A DNA stretch of 64,000 nt from Setaria digitata (Eukaryota > Nematoda > Chromadorea > Rhabditida > Setariidae). Below are positions 48,951 to 61,872 of this stretch, piece after piece. Every line of letters begins with the position of its first letter. Positions within the stretch are counted from its first letter, which is position 1. Position numbers and translations under genes: made by a program. The notes below the pieces were generated by a model. That model worked only from the letters and a program-made list of their open reading frames with translations. It did not search any database and was not told the DNA's origin. The stretch is from contig RCAB01000175.1 of assembly GCA_003640385.1 (NCBI GenBank), positions 53,558-117,557 on the forward strand. Direction: 5' to 3'.

Positions 48951-50621
48951 TCATACATTCAACTGTAATCATTGCATGCACCTTTTTTGCTTTTTGCCAC
49001 TTTTCTCTCCTTTTTATTTTTTAATTTTTTACTTTTCAAAAAATGAATTCATTAGAGATTGTTTTAAAACTGACTTTTAGTAATAAACAAAATCTAAAAC
49101 TTCAAATTCTTTATTTTTTTTTTTTTATTAAAAAAAAGTTTTCCATGATGCATATTTACAGTTGCATATTAAGCGCAAATTTCCAGAGAAAGTTTTAATC
49201 CTGCCAAGTTACTTTAAATTTGAAGGATTTTTAAAATTGATTCTTTGAAATTAACGCAGCTTCATAAATGCATAAAGTAAAGCGATGATTATTTAGAGCA
49301 ATTAGGCTTAGAACGATGAAATGGTTAAGCCAACTGAAAGTTTATAAATGTGAATTAGAGTATTATGATACTTAATGCAAGATGTATTATTGACTGCACC
49401 AGCTTAATTAAACGAATCAAACGAATTTTCCTGAATTAAAATCCAACAAATATCGCATTTTTGCTAGTTCTTTTTTTTTTTTTGTCACTCGAAACTGTAA
49501 TTTTATTCTAGAATTTTGCTAAAGGTTTAACTTTACTTTAACACAATTTCAATCATAATATTTTTGTCTTCAAAAATTCCACAAAGTCATCAAAACTTTC
49601 AAAATCAACTATAGAATTTGTTCTTAAAATAATAAAAATAATATTATTAATAATTAGTAATGATAATAAAAACAAAAATAATACATAAATAAATATAAGT
49701 AAATAATAAGATCATGGGCATATTTAAGCAACATTTTAAAGCTATTTCACTCGTAGTTACTGCCAGAAAGAAGTTTGCGATGATTGGTTATAGCAGTGAA
49801 ATTTAGAGTTGCAAAAATTTCAAATGTTGCTAAATTTTGCTCCTGTAAGACATGTTTCAACTCAAATGTTTCTCCATTCACAACAATTTGTACTATTTCA
49901 ACTCTGCCAGTTGTTCACTTCAATTACTAAAAGGTGCTACTGACTTGAATTTACATATATTATTCCATTCTACTGTCATTTTTTTTACTAGTATTTATTT
50001 ATCTTTTGAAAATATCCAAAGTTTTTATAGAAATGACTGATAACTGATTTTATCACTATTATTTGATGTGATGAAAATTTTTGCCCTGGATTATTTAGCA
50101 TTTAGTTAACAAAAAATATGTACAAAATGGAAAATTGATGAGTTGAGTTGAAGAACGAAAAAAAGCACTTTGCTTTCATTAGTTCAAAAGATGCCCTTCG
50201 AGAAGTGATAACATTGGAAATAACTGAGTGATATGATACCTGAGGTCACTAATTGCTTTTTTCATGAAACTGATCACCATAATGCTGTAGGAAGGGTGGC
50301 AGTTGTTCACAGTGCGCAATATTAATATTTTAATTTTTAATTTAAAAGCTTCTAATTTTTGCTGATCATGATCAGAACTTTTTACTAGCTAATATTTGAA
50401 ATCAGCTGAAAATGAATTCGTTACATAAGAGGGAAAAAAGAATCAATTTGAAAATAATTCTTGATCAATTCATGAAACTCTTTGCTTGCACAATTTTTTT
50501 TTTTTTTTTCTTATTTCAGCAATTATTAATTGAAATTTTCTCCATTTTATTATTTTTGAATTAATTTTGTCGTCGATTTAATAAAAAAAGAAGGAAAAAA
50601 AAGACAGAACTCTTTAAAACA

Positions 50622-51092
50622 AATGAATGAGCGCAGTAATTTTTTTCTTTTATTGTTAATGCTTTTAATACAATTTTTGTTTGTCTTTCTTGAACTTTTC
50701 TTTTTTCCTTTTTTGTTAATTGTTGCGAAAGTTTTATATATTTTTTTCTGTTTTTTATTTATTTATATTTTTCAAGCGCTTATTTTTCATTCGCTTTTAT
50801 GCAGATATTCTCTTTTTTTTTTCATTATTTGCGCCGCTTTATTCAAAAAAAAAAGTTTTGCAATTTCTTTTTTAAACTTCTATTTTTATTGCTTTTTTTT
50901 TTTTTTATATTTGTAAGAACAATTTTGTTTTTATCATACCAACAGAATTTTTATACTTTTGGCCTTTTTACCAGTGTTTTTTTTTTCTCATTTTCTTAAT
51001 TTTATTGTATTTCATTTACCGTTTTCACCTTATATTCATTCGTGGCTTTTTTTCCTTTTCCTTTTCCTTTTCCTTTTTTTTTTTTTTTTTAG
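50622..51092 (+). other. pyrimidine-dominated block ending in a (TTTTCC)n tract
   Basis: The plus strand is dominated by T and C for about 470 bp, ending with several TTTTCC units, a long poly(T) and AG at 51092. The overlapping Phe-rich open frames are composition artefacts. The final tract looks like an extreme splice acceptor, but no exon follows that I can support. Confidence 0.6.
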
Positions 51093-52894
51093 GCACATTA
51101 CTAAAAAGCCTCAATCTTTTTTCCTCTTTCTTATTCACGAAACCAATTTTTGACGTATTTTATATATTTTGAAATGCATTTGTCCAAATATGTTATAAAG
51201 TGGGAATGCATGCAGTCTAGGCTTATTATTTCATTGTTAAAATGATTAGTTTAGTTGAAGCAAATGATCGAATGCGACATGTCACTCATTTCATAGCCAA
51301 ATTTCAAAAAAAAAAAAAAAAAAAAGGAAGGAAGAAAAATGCCAATCCAAAGAATACATTCTGATAAAAAAGAGTGTTTTCGAAGCAAACTTCCAAACTT
51401 AATATTTTCATTATTTTAAGTCTATCATAAAGCGCTTGCTGTTTAACACTTTTCAAGTCAGTTCATTTCGTCATCCTTTCCTTTTCCTATCAAATGTGCT
51501 TTCTTCTCTCCTGCATTTAATTTCATTTCAGTCTAAAAGAAAAATGAAAATTTTTAACAAAAAAAAAGTTGAGAAAAGGTAAATTAAAGATCTAGAGCAG
51601 TTCATAAATAATTTTCCCATCTTAACAACCAATGAAGGATAGTTTATGAAATTATACATATATATAAAGAGTAACTAAATGCTTTCAAATATTGAAAATA
51701 TTTCATTTTGTTTCATTTATTTAAATTAATATTTAAAATTTTTCTCATTTTTGGATTTGAAATAAAAAAAAAGAACTGAAATTTTGAAAGATAAAATAAT
51801 CCATTACAGCGTATAAACGATTTATTTAATTTATTTTAATACACAATCTGTGAATATGTAAACAAATTGTCGAATGATTTCGTGCATTCTAAAATTTGTC
51901 AATTCTATTCTCTATATCCAAATTAAGTTATTAAATTTGATTTTTCGAGCAAACACTTCTTTGTTTTATTATTTTTCTTCCTCACACATGTGTTATTTAT
52001 TGCAAGCAATAAGTTCGGAAAGTTTTTTTTTCCCAATGTAATTTAGTTTTATTTTTATTACACTTTTTTTTGTTTCTGTGAAAAATATTTTCTTTTGGCT
52101 TTTTTTTCTTGAAAGTAGCACTTTGAAATTTGGCCTTTAGAATTTAAATCACGGTTAATGCATCGTTAATTTAAAAAATTCATTGGTAATTATTCTTGTG
52201 GTGGTATCGAAATTTCCAGACAGCAATTCTCTGAGAAATATTAAATTAATTAAATCGAAAAATCATTATTTATTTGGATAACATTTTTAATAAATTGGCA
52301 ATATCAGAATCAAATTTAGCTATAGTTAACCAAAATTATCATAAAACTTTTTTTATTTTACTAAATTTTAAGCTACATTCGATGAGCATAGCAGCGAATT
52401 TTTGTAACTAAATCTAACTTGCATTGAAGAAGTGTGGATGAACAAACTATTGAAGTATTTTAGTACTTTTTTGCAAAAAAATAAAAAGATCAAAACAATC
52501 TATTGATAAATTTCTTCTTTTATTTTGTAATTCTTTCTTTTAAAATTCATTCGATTTATAATTTTCCATTCTAATCTCTCTGTTTTTGATCTGGAAGAAA
52601 ATGAAAAAGGAAAAAAAGACTTGCCAATTTTATTTTTCCACTTTATTCATTTGAAATTTTATTTTGCAAATTTTTATGTCAATTTCATCGTCAAAATTTT
52701 TTCCTTTAGTTTTTTGCTTGAAACTTGAAATAATTTCGAGAACAAAAAAAAAATTACAGTAATCTGTTGTGCATCGCTGAAATACTTTTAAATTAATTAA
52801 TTAAACGTGAAATTTTCGGCAGAAAAAGATAAAAAAGACTAAGATATTTTGCTAATGCCGAAGGATTGCATGCATCTAAGGAAGGAACGATCGA

Positions 52895-53042
52895 ATGGCT
52901 GATAATTCTCGGGTAGCTTACGCACAACAGATGATACCTACTGATAAGTATCATCATCGGTATTATCACTGTAATTACTCCAGTACTGATCAATTCACGC
53001 GTAATGTTCGCAATCATAAACAGCCATTCAATTTGGTACCAG
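52895..53042 (+). CDS. candidate alternative first exon (short isoform)
   Basis: From ATG 52895 an open segment of 49 codons plus one base runs to a CCAG|GTATGT donor. The product starts MADNSRVAYAQQMIPTDKYH and is rich in Tyr, His, Asn and Gln, unlike the surrounding homopolymer ORFs. It ends in phase 1, the same as exon 45364-45484, so both can splice to the phase-1 exon at 61059. No domain is recognised. The upstream context has no strong acceptor, so an independent promoter is more likely than trans-splicing right at this exon. Confidence 0.4.
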
Positions 53043-56000
53043 GTATGTGTTTTTTTTTTCACTCAAATCACGGATTCCAGGTTTTGTGTTCTTTTTTTTT
53101 TTTTTTTTTTTTTTAACCCAATTCATGGATATCTATACTATTATGTTAACCGGTTAGTTTATTTTTCCGATTCCTACTGTAGACACACTTCCGTTATTCT
53201 GAAAGCAATAATTGAAAAGGTTAGGTTTATTCTCGCGTACTGTCGAAGTTCATCTAAAATTTTTATCACTGACAAAAATTTGATTATTCTAAGAGTGATT
53301 GTAAATATCGATGAAAATACTATTTTCAAGGTCAGAAAAATGGAAAAAATTTATGTGTATTTTTAAACAGATCGTAAAGTGGAAGAGTTCTTTAAAAAAA
53401 AAAATTCGAAGAAATGAAAAAAAAAAAATTATTCCAAATATTAATAAAAAATTATTTAGAAAAAAAAAAGAAAAAATTTGTATTTCGATAAAAGACAACT
53501 GTGCAAAATTTTCACCTCCATTATTTTATTCTGCGGTTATTTTTTTTTTTTTTTCTGAGAAAAGAAGAAATAATTTTTAATTGATCTCATTCATAATAAG
53601 TATTTTTCATTTTTTAAATATTTGCTCACAATTTTTTTTTTTTTTTTTTTATCGAGTTAGAAAAGCAAACAATAATACATAAGTCTAAATTTTCTTTCAA
53701 TCAAAATCATTGTTTTATTAGTAATAACACCTTTTCATTTTTATTTTAATAATTTTTTTCCAAATCTTATTAAATGATTGCTTAATTATAATCAAAAAAA
53801 AAAATTAGTATAGTAGTAATTACTTTGCATGAAACTAGATGACAGGAAAAGTGTTAATTTTAGTAGAAATTTAAGGATTTTTTAATTTAGATTTAAGGAT
53901 TAAGAAATTTTAGTAGAAATTAGAAAATTTTAGAAATTAAGCAGGAAAAAGAACAACTTTCTTTCTTCCTTTTCAGAAAAATCTTTTTTTTTTTTCCTTT
54001 TCAATAAACACTTAGTATAGTTGGGGAAAACTTTTGAAATATGTAAATAAATTGTCAAATTTCAATAAGAGTTTTGAGGAAAAGCAGCACAACAACAATA
54101 ACAAATTATTTGTTATCAATAATGCGTAAAAGATTGTGTAATTAGTATTATTTGGCCGAGAAATTATTTGCTTACACGTTTATGACACTATTAATAACAC
54201 TTATCCAATTATTTGCGCGAAAATTTCTTGCCTTCAACTCATTAAAGTTGATCTAAAATGTTCAATTTATTTCTTTCATGATGCAATTATGAATTTTTAA
54301 AATAAAATTTAACTCTGTGTTTTCTGATTTGTAAATCAATTTTGATTAGAACGAAATATCGTTACTAATTTTTTACCATCATCTAAAAGCTGATTTTTTT
54401 TTTAAAATCAGTTTGAAGATGGCATTTTTAACGCTGAAATTCATTTAAACTGCATCCGACGACTACAAATGAAGTTATTTCCTGCTATGTTTCATGTTCA
54501 GGTCTAAGTGATGTCGATCTAATCTAATTGCCTTTATTACCATCGATCTATTTAATTGCCATTATCATAATTTTTTAATTTTATTACCTGTTAATTGATT
54601 TTATCGGTGAATACTTATTTAGCATCTTTATAGGTTTGATCAATTCATTATTGTAATCGGGCATTATCACTTGAAAATATTTTTCATCGAATTTACAATT
54701 GATAAGATCAATAACAACTTGCCTTATTCAGTGTTTGCAGATGAGTTTAGTATTAAATAATTTTTCATAAAAATAAAAAAGAAACGGAATTATTCATTTT
54801 TGCACAAATGTCTAATAAAATAACTGTAGTTTTATTTCTTTCCTTTTCCCTTTCATTTAGACAAGCCTTTGGAAATTTCATGAAATAATTTTTTTTTTTA
54901 ATTATTTTTTTAAAAAGTAATTTTTTCATATTTTGCCATTCATTCGAAATGCGCAAAGTTATATATTTATAAAAATTGATAACAATATAAACATGCACGC
55001 ACATGCTTACATTGCTTTCAATTTGGCAGTTTTTAAAAAAAGGAATTTTAATTTTAGCAAATATTTATTTCCGAAAAGCAAAAAATATCTACACTTGAAG
55101 GAATGATAAATAAATTTAATATCTGTTTTATGTAATTTTTTTTTTTTAAATCGTATGCTTGCTAATAATCATTCAGTGATGCACGAAATTTGGACTGATT
55201 AATTTAATTGTATTTTACCGCTCTAGTGTTGGAATTACTATTTCCGTTTCATCGACTTATCAAAACTAATTAATTTGATTCTCACATTATCAATTCTAAT
55301 GTTGCAGATGATATTTTCATTTACGCCTGATCAAAAAATATGACGGTTTTTTTTTCTTATGTTTGAAAATTGATTCTGTTGATTTTGCTATGTTTTTACG
55401 GAAAATTCACATCATAACAGCACTTTATCCATTGACCATAAAAAGTGCCATATTTAAAATGTTAGAAAAAAAAGAGAAGGTAAATCTTATCAGGTCAAAA
55501 ATTTCCACAATTAATAGGAATAAAATAATGATAAAATTTACGTTTTTTGTCATGCAAATAATTTTAAAATTTTCAAATTTTCAAATAAAATCCTTTTTTT
55601 TTAAATTGGTTTGTTAAATTCTTCTTTTTTTTTTTCGTTCTCGATAAAATTTGTCAAATCATTCCTACTAGTAGAGGCAAAATGATTTTTAAATGAAGAA
55701 TGTAGAGTGACAATTTTATTAGCATGCAGCAAAATATATTCCAATTTATTTCTTTTTACTGAATACATTTTCTTCGTCGTTCCAATTCAAAGGAATTAAA
55801 TTAATGAATGTTAGCTTAAAATATGCAATATTTTGCATCGTAGAGTATTAATTGAAGAAGAAGGAAAAATGAGTGATTTTTCGAATTAATGAATTATAAG
55901 TAGGCTGTTTTTTGAAAATACAAAAAAAAATTTAAAATTTTCGTCTTATGCCCTCATTTTGGCATTTTGAAACGAGACTCTCTTTGTAATCACTAATTTC

Positions 56001-56731
56001 TCCATTCATTAATTAATTAAAGTCGAACTTTACTTTACTCGCTATTCCGAAAAATCTTTGCCTTTGATAAATGAAAATTTGACAATTTTCGAACAGCTAA
56101 ATCATCATAACGATGAAATAAGGAAATTTACGCCTTTCATAACAAAAAATTCTTATCATAATGATAACATTCTTGAAAAAAACCATCAACCTAATATCAA
56201 ATCGACATCCTGGAAAATAACCTACAACCTTAAATTTTAATAAACGAACATTTTCCATAGTGTCAAATTTACAACTGCCTTATTTATCTTTTAAAAAATA
56301 CTTTTTTTTTTTTAGAAAATAATCGAAAACATTTTTAAAAACTAATGTTAGCATTCAAAAAAAAAAAAAGACAAAATAAAACAAAACAAAAAAGAAAAAT
56401 TGCTAAGACTATTTCTATAACTGCTAAAAATAGCTGCGGAGTTTTTTTAGTTGAAAAATATTCTAAAACATAAAATTTTGCCACATCAGTGGGGCAATAC
56501 TTTAAAAAAAAAAAAAAAAATTAATTAATTTCAATTTTTTCACCAATCATCTCAACTTCGTTTTCTCCGACAGAAACAAAAAATAGAAAAACAATACTCA
56601 TTATTATTGGAAAATTTTTGCAAATGATGTATTTAATATAACATTAATAATAGCCATTGTTTTAATCAAGAAGAGATAAAAAAAAAAAGATCAATTAGAA
56701 TTGAACTTAGAGATTTTAACATGAATTACCC

Positions 56732-56930
56732 TGGTTATCAGTCTTTCAAAAACAAAAAGAAAAAAGAAAAAAATAACAAAAGATTTGCTAACAATTTATG
56801 ATAAATGATAAACTATTTTATAATATCAAANTGGTTATCAGTCTTTCAAAAACAAAAAGAAAAAAGAAAAAAATAGCAAAAGATTTGCTAACAATTTATG
56901 ATAAATGATAAACTATTTTATAATATCAAA
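56732..56930. repeat. 99-bp duplication flanking a single N (assembly overlap)
   Basis: Positions 56732-56830 recur at 56832-56930 with about one substitution, separated only by the N at 56831. Confidence 0.8.
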
Positions 56931-59078
56931 GCAATTTTCTTTTTTTTAAAACATTGAAATTTTTGTTGAAATTGTTCACAATTTTTCGTTTTTTTTTTTT
57001 TGGAATANCTTTACTTCAAACATTTTATGGAAAATATAAAAGAAAATGACAATTTTTTTCTATTTGTTCTTTTTTTTCTTCTTTTTTGCATTTTTAGTGA
57101 AATTTATGTAAGGGTGAAGAGGAGGAGTTGTGCTGAATGTTTGTGAAAAATAAAAATTTTATAACAAGAAAAAAATCTGTGTGCTAGAATGTATTTATTA
57201 ATTTTTTCTACTTTCCTTTCGTATTCTCCAGTATCATGATTTTCCGTGACCTGGAATTTCCTGTTCCCTTCAATCTTCTTCTACCACGATTTCGCGGTCC
57301 TCTCTCATTTCCCTCAGTATCACTATCTAATTTTCTGTTTCATTCGGATCTCCCGACATCTCGACTTCACGATCCACTCCTGTTTTCCGCTCTTGATTAG
57401 CTTTCCTATTATTTTTCCACCTTTTTTGTCCTTTCGTTGCTCTTTTTCTCCAAAAAATTTGAACATTTGTTCATTTGCCAGTTTTTATGCATTTATTTTT
57501 TCCCTTTCCTCGACTTATTCTATTTTATTCGCCATTTTCTTTCTTGAACAAGAATCCATTGAATTCAGAAATTAGTCGTTAATTTTCTTATTGTTATTCA
57601 AATTCATTGATTATGAACCTTTCTTGTATTCATGAATTCATTGAGTTCCAATTTACCAATTCTATTTCACGAATTTGAACTTTCTAATTAATCTTTTTTT
57701 TTTTGTTCCATAAATTAACATACATGTTTATCGTTTCCATGAAATGTAGGAAGAAGGTCTTTTTTTTTTTTTCAGATTTTAATATCGTTATCATTTTATC
57801 ATGGTAATAATTTTTAATAAATGCTAGAAAGTAATTATAGCTAAAATCGTCATAAATGATGCAATTAAGCCTGTTATCATTAAATCAATCCTATGTTAGA
57901 AAATATTTTGCTGAAATGCTTAATACCTGCATATTTCCAGCAGATTTGTTCCCTCTTTGCAATTATGCTTTTTGTTATAATATCATTATTCAAAAAAGTT
58001 CCAATCGTTTTTAGAAATTTTCTGCTTCTAAATCCCCTTGATATTTCTACAACTGCTAGAATAAATTATCTTTTTGTTTTCTTCTTTTCTTTTTTCCTTC
58101 AATTTTTGAATTTCAAAATTATATTGTGCTGATATTTGCTGCTACTCCGATTCATTCCTCCAATCGATGACTGAAAAAATTTGATTCCTCTCATCAAAAC
58201 TATAAATCTTTGTTTGATAAGCTGATAGTTTATCATTTGGTTAAACTTAGACTGGCATGAGTCGTGTTACAAAGATCTAATTTATCTACAATTTTACTTT
58301 TCTTTCTTTTTTTATTCCTAACTAATCTACGAATGCTTTTATTGAGGCTAAAAAGATTAAAAAGATTTTGGAATGATTAGCTTGCTTATTAAAAAAAAAA
58401 AGAAATTTTCTTATTTAATTTTAACAGAATTAATTACAACAAACAATATCCGCAGTAAATGTTAATGATCAATGATTATTGGGCGATACAGCAATAACTA
58501 CCAGCGTTAAACGCAAATGATAATTGATAAGCTGTAACTTTATCATAAGTAGAATTTATTATTACTAATGACAAGAAATATAAAACTTTGGAAGTGGCAA
58601 TTTGCTAAATGTTGTCATTCTTTGCTTCTTTTTTTTCTGCTAGGACTTTTTGCTTTTTATTTTCCAAAATTTCCCAAAAACTCCTTACCCTTATTTCATA
58701 CAATTTCATGGCACAAATTTTATTGCTTACTGTCTGTCAATAATTATCGCTAATTGGCAAGTAACTTATAATTAACTTATAATAATTATCATCTTTCAAT
58801 GAAATGAATGAATAGAAAAATAATACTAATTGCTATATACTTTTATTTCCATTTCAAGCGCTGATGAAATTATCTCAATGCATTTTCCGCACTTTTTGCT
58901 ATAGCATAATTAAAAAAAAAAAAACGATTTAAAATTTTTTTATAACAAAATTTACAGCAACAATAACAAGAGAAAGTCTCTCACAAATTTTTCGCAATGG
59001 CAAATTTTTTGAATTTGTAAAATTATCTCGAATTATTTTAATTACTGAGCAACAAATTCATCTTATATGATAAATTTT

Positions 59079-59146
59079 CAAGTAGTGCATACATGCATGC
59101 ATGCATGTATTTTATCAAGTAGTGCATACATGCATGCATGCATGTA
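59079..59146. repeat. 36-bp tandem duplication with (CATG)n core
   Basis: TCAAGTAGTGCATACATG followed by repeated CATG and TATTTTA is present twice (59079 and 59115). The alternating purine-pyrimidine CATGCATGCATG core is self-complementary. A further TGCATGCA occurs at about 59147. Confidence 0.85.
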
Positions 59147-59949
59147 TTGCATGCATTCCGATGAAATTCATTTTACTCAAATAGCATTCTTTAGCTTTGC
59201 TCTTCCTTAGCAGCAAATATGGCATGCATTTCTTTCGCTAAAAATGAAAAGTTAGAAATTGTACTTAAGAAATTTGCTGCAATAATATTTTATTCAATGA
59301 AATAATCTTTTTTTTTTAGCAATTTTTTGTTTTCAAAAAATTTTAAAGTTACTTTAAGCAACAAAGAAAACGAATGAAATGTGTGATTAAAAATGATAAC
59401 AGAACAACTGATCACACATTGCAGGTGAAAAAGTTTTTTTTGAGGAAAAAAGAAGAAAGATGGATTTTGCTATCTCATTAAGAGGACAATTTATACACTC
59501 CTCACCTTCACATCTCATTCAATTAAATTTTATAACTCAGTTTTCTTAAATTCATGTTTTTTTTTAAATGAATATTTTAAAAATTATAATGAAGAGCAGC
59601 CACTTCTTCCACCATTTCAACAATTTCGCTACCTAAACTGAACTGAAATAATTAATATCCCAATTTAAACCAATTATTTCTGAGCAAAGGTTATTGAAAT
59701 CAAATTCAATTATGTTGTAAGGAAAATATTTTACTGAGTTTAAATTTAAAATTCTAGCTCCTGATCATGTTTTTAATTGATTTTGTCTCAATTCCAATAA
59801 TTTTTTTCTTTATTTCGGAACAAACTTAATCCATTCAAATGTTAGTAAATTATATTTGGCACTGTATAAATATAATTTTAAATGTGAATACAAATGTAAA
59901 TATAAAAACATTCATTTATGTAAATATAAAATATAAATATAAGGTGTAT

Positions 59950-60039
59950 TTATATATATATATATATATAAATTATATATATATATTTTATTTTTTTTTA
60001 TATTTATTATATATATTTTTTATATTTTATATATATATA
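59950..60039. repeat. (TA)n-rich tract with embedded N
   Basis: Interrupted TA dinucleotide runs end at the N at 60040, so the true length is unknown. Confidence 0.85.
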
Positions 60040-60471
60040 NTTTATTGTAAATTTTTTCAATGTAGCTTAGAATATATTAAAAATGTTTTTTTTTAAAGAT
60101 TTTATTCACTAAAGTATTGGTAAGTTATGATTGGTACTGGAATATATACATAAAAGCATTCGTAAATTTCATTAAAAATTCCAAAGTTAATTATATTTAA
60201 TCATTTTAATATCCAACTTCGGTCATTTCATTTTGCTTATAGCTCAGGCAACAAGGAAAATATTTTTCTTAGTTTTTTTCCTGTTTGGCAAAGTTTTTTC
60301 TTTCATAGAATGTCAAAAATTTGAACAGTGTATTATCCGTCAAAAATTATATTCATTAAAATGTTTTGCATTATAATTTTTCATATGAAATGACTTCTAT
60401 TTTTCTCGTTCCAAATTTAATTTTTATATTTTATTGCCTTTCTTCATACATTGTTAATTTTTAATTTTGTA

Positions 60472-60725
60472 GTTCAACATGTGATGGAGCCTTTCTTGAG
60501 AACCGAGTTATTTTCACAAAAGCTATCATTATTATGGTTGTTAACAGTCCCGAAATACACATTGAACCGTTTCGGTTTTTTCCAACACCAAAAAATCGAA
60601 AAAGTAAGTTGGCCGGCAGAATGTTACTGCTTCCGGAAGGGAACACACGATCCCGTATGGACAATAATTGGTCCCAGTTCATTAACCTTTTACAGAACTA
60701 TCTGAGAAACTTCCCTAAAATTTGA
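60472..60725 (+). other. coding-like island of uncertain strand and frame
   Basis: About 250 bp stand out as less AT-rich and free of homopolymers. Two plus frames and one minus frame stay open across most of it. On the plus strand a TTTTGTAG acceptor precedes 60474 or so and AAAAA|GTAAGT is a good internal donor near 60603. One plus frame reads CDGAFLENRVIFTKAIIIMV, needing a phase-2 entry, and continues open to 60725; another reads MEPFLRTELFSQKLSLLWLL with a phase-1 entry but phase-0 exit. Neither matches both neighbours. It may be an exon, or a fragment of a decayed mobile element. Confidence 0.3.
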
Positions 60726-61058
60726 TTTAAATTTATGTTATAATTGAAATAATATGAAAATGCAAAGGTAGAAAAAAATGATATCATTTCGCTTACTACC
60801 AGAAAAATTTTCAAGGGTTAAGAAAGGATTACCAAAGGCATTTTGCTATTACACAAAATGTTTACCTTTTACTTCATCTTATCTTTACCAAATGATTTAA
60901 ATCAAGAAATGATGGTAAATGTGCTCACTAATATCTAAATAAATATGCTAATATTTTTTCCATCTTTGATCGGTAACTGATAATTTTTGCAATTAGTTAT
61001 TGTTTCGTGTTCTGCGACATGATAGCTTAAGGTAACATGGTTTTTGCGCATTTATCAG

Positions 61059-61103
61059 CTGGTGTATTTGAACGTTGGTATCGCCGATATGAACTGATAC
61101 CGA
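61059..61103 (+). CDS. candidate 45-bp internal exon
   Basis: Between acceptor TTTATCAG and donor CCGA|GTAAGT, 45 bp encode (x)GVFERWYRRYELIP in phase 1 to phase 1. The composition is clearly not homopolymer-derived. It fits after exon 45364-45484 or exon 52895-53042, both ending in phase 1 with a G, which would give Ala at the junction. The family is not recognised. It is the last exon of this gene that I can support before the window ends. Confidence 0.4.
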
Positions 61104-61472
61104 GTAAGTTTTTGTCGAAATTTGATCTCGATCGATTGATTCATGCACATTTTTAAAATTAAAAATTTTTTCTTCTTGTGAAGATGAGGTAAAATTTTAA
61201 GAAATTCAACTCATGTTCAGAAATGAGCATGAAATAAAGTTGTAACAAACAGCATGCAAGCAAAATCTCGGGTCATAATTATTATCATTGATAATTAAGA
61301 GAACTGATTCTCCATAAGATGATAATTTTGCCATTGGCTGTAAATAATTTTGAAGAAGCATTTTACTAAGAATTAAACCTATTAGATAATGTTGTTGGTT
61401 AGAAAACAAATTATTGTAACATTTTGCTTCATATCCACCTATCTTAATAATAGCATTTTTAAAAACGGCTCT

Positions 61473-61486
61473 CAGAATTAATTCTG
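61473..61486. repeat. 14-bp perfect palindrome CAGAATTAATTCTG
   Basis: A perfect inverted repeat follows a segment (TTTTTAAAAACGGCT) that has a partner near 61710. It is related to the second palindrome at 61859. Confidence 0.7.
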
Positions 61487-61858
61487 CAAAGTAGGTTAGT
61501 CTTTCGCCGTGATGTTTTCTAGAATGAAGTTTAGAAATGTGGATGCTGTCCGTCCGGAGTGAAGTTTGTGGAAATCCGGTTTGAAATAGGGAAATACGGA
61601 TGCCGCCCATCAGAATGAATTTCATAAATATGAATAAACATTGGTGCCTGACTGGTCTCTATTTTAAAATTTTACGATAACTTCACATCGACTTGTCATA
61701 ATTACAGCATTTTTAGAAACGGCTACCGGAGTTGACAATAACAGTAATTGTTACGCTAACTGAATGATTAGTAATTCTTATCATTTTTCTTCTTAATCAT
61801 TTTCGAAATACTGCAACGGCAAATACTTCACATAGGTATAGTAAATAGTAACAGCTAC

Positions 61859-61872
61859 CGGAATTAATTCCG
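61859..61872. repeat. 14-bp perfect palindrome CGGAATTAATTCCG
   Basis: This shares the GAATTAATTC core with the palindrome at 61473, but the outer bases differ in a matched way (CG/CG versus CA/TG), so symmetry is preserved in both. It is preceded by AACAGCTAC, similar to AACGGCTAC near 61719. Confidence 0.7.

Larger units (their letters stand above)
45485..52894 (+). other. very long AT-rich intron
   Basis: No convincing exon was found. It contains the (CA)(CT) microsatellite, a degenerate minisatellite near 48.6-48.9 kb and a pyrimidine-dominated block near 50.6-51.1 kb. A 34-codon ORF at 46560-46664 has non-repetitive, Tyr/Asn/Gln-rich composition but no other support. Confidence 0.5.
53043..60471 (+). 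other. very long AT-rich intron or intergenic stretch
   Basis: No supported exon. A segment at 53183-53219 is bounded by an acceptor (CTGTAG) and donor (AAAAG|GTTAGG), but its only open frame needs a different phase from exon 52895. A pyrimidine-rich, less AT-biased patch lies at 57240-57570, with (AT)n near 60.0 kb. Single Ns occur at 56831, 57008 and 60040. Confidence 0.5.

Noticed and set aside
50623..50916. Phe/Leu-rich ORF resembling a membrane protein
   Set aside because: Produced by the T-rich block; the same composition gives open frames in more than one register.
53183..53219. Short exon candidate HTSVILKAIIEK
   Set aside because: The only open frame needs a phase-2 entry, incompatible with exon 52895-53042.
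57246..57575. 109-codon plus-strand ORF rich in Phe, Ser and Ile
   Set aside because: Explained by a pyrimidine-rich patch; no exon borders or domain.
61206..61625. 139-codon minus-strand ORF
   Set aside because: No splice borders or recognisable motifs, and it overlaps diverged repeat copies.
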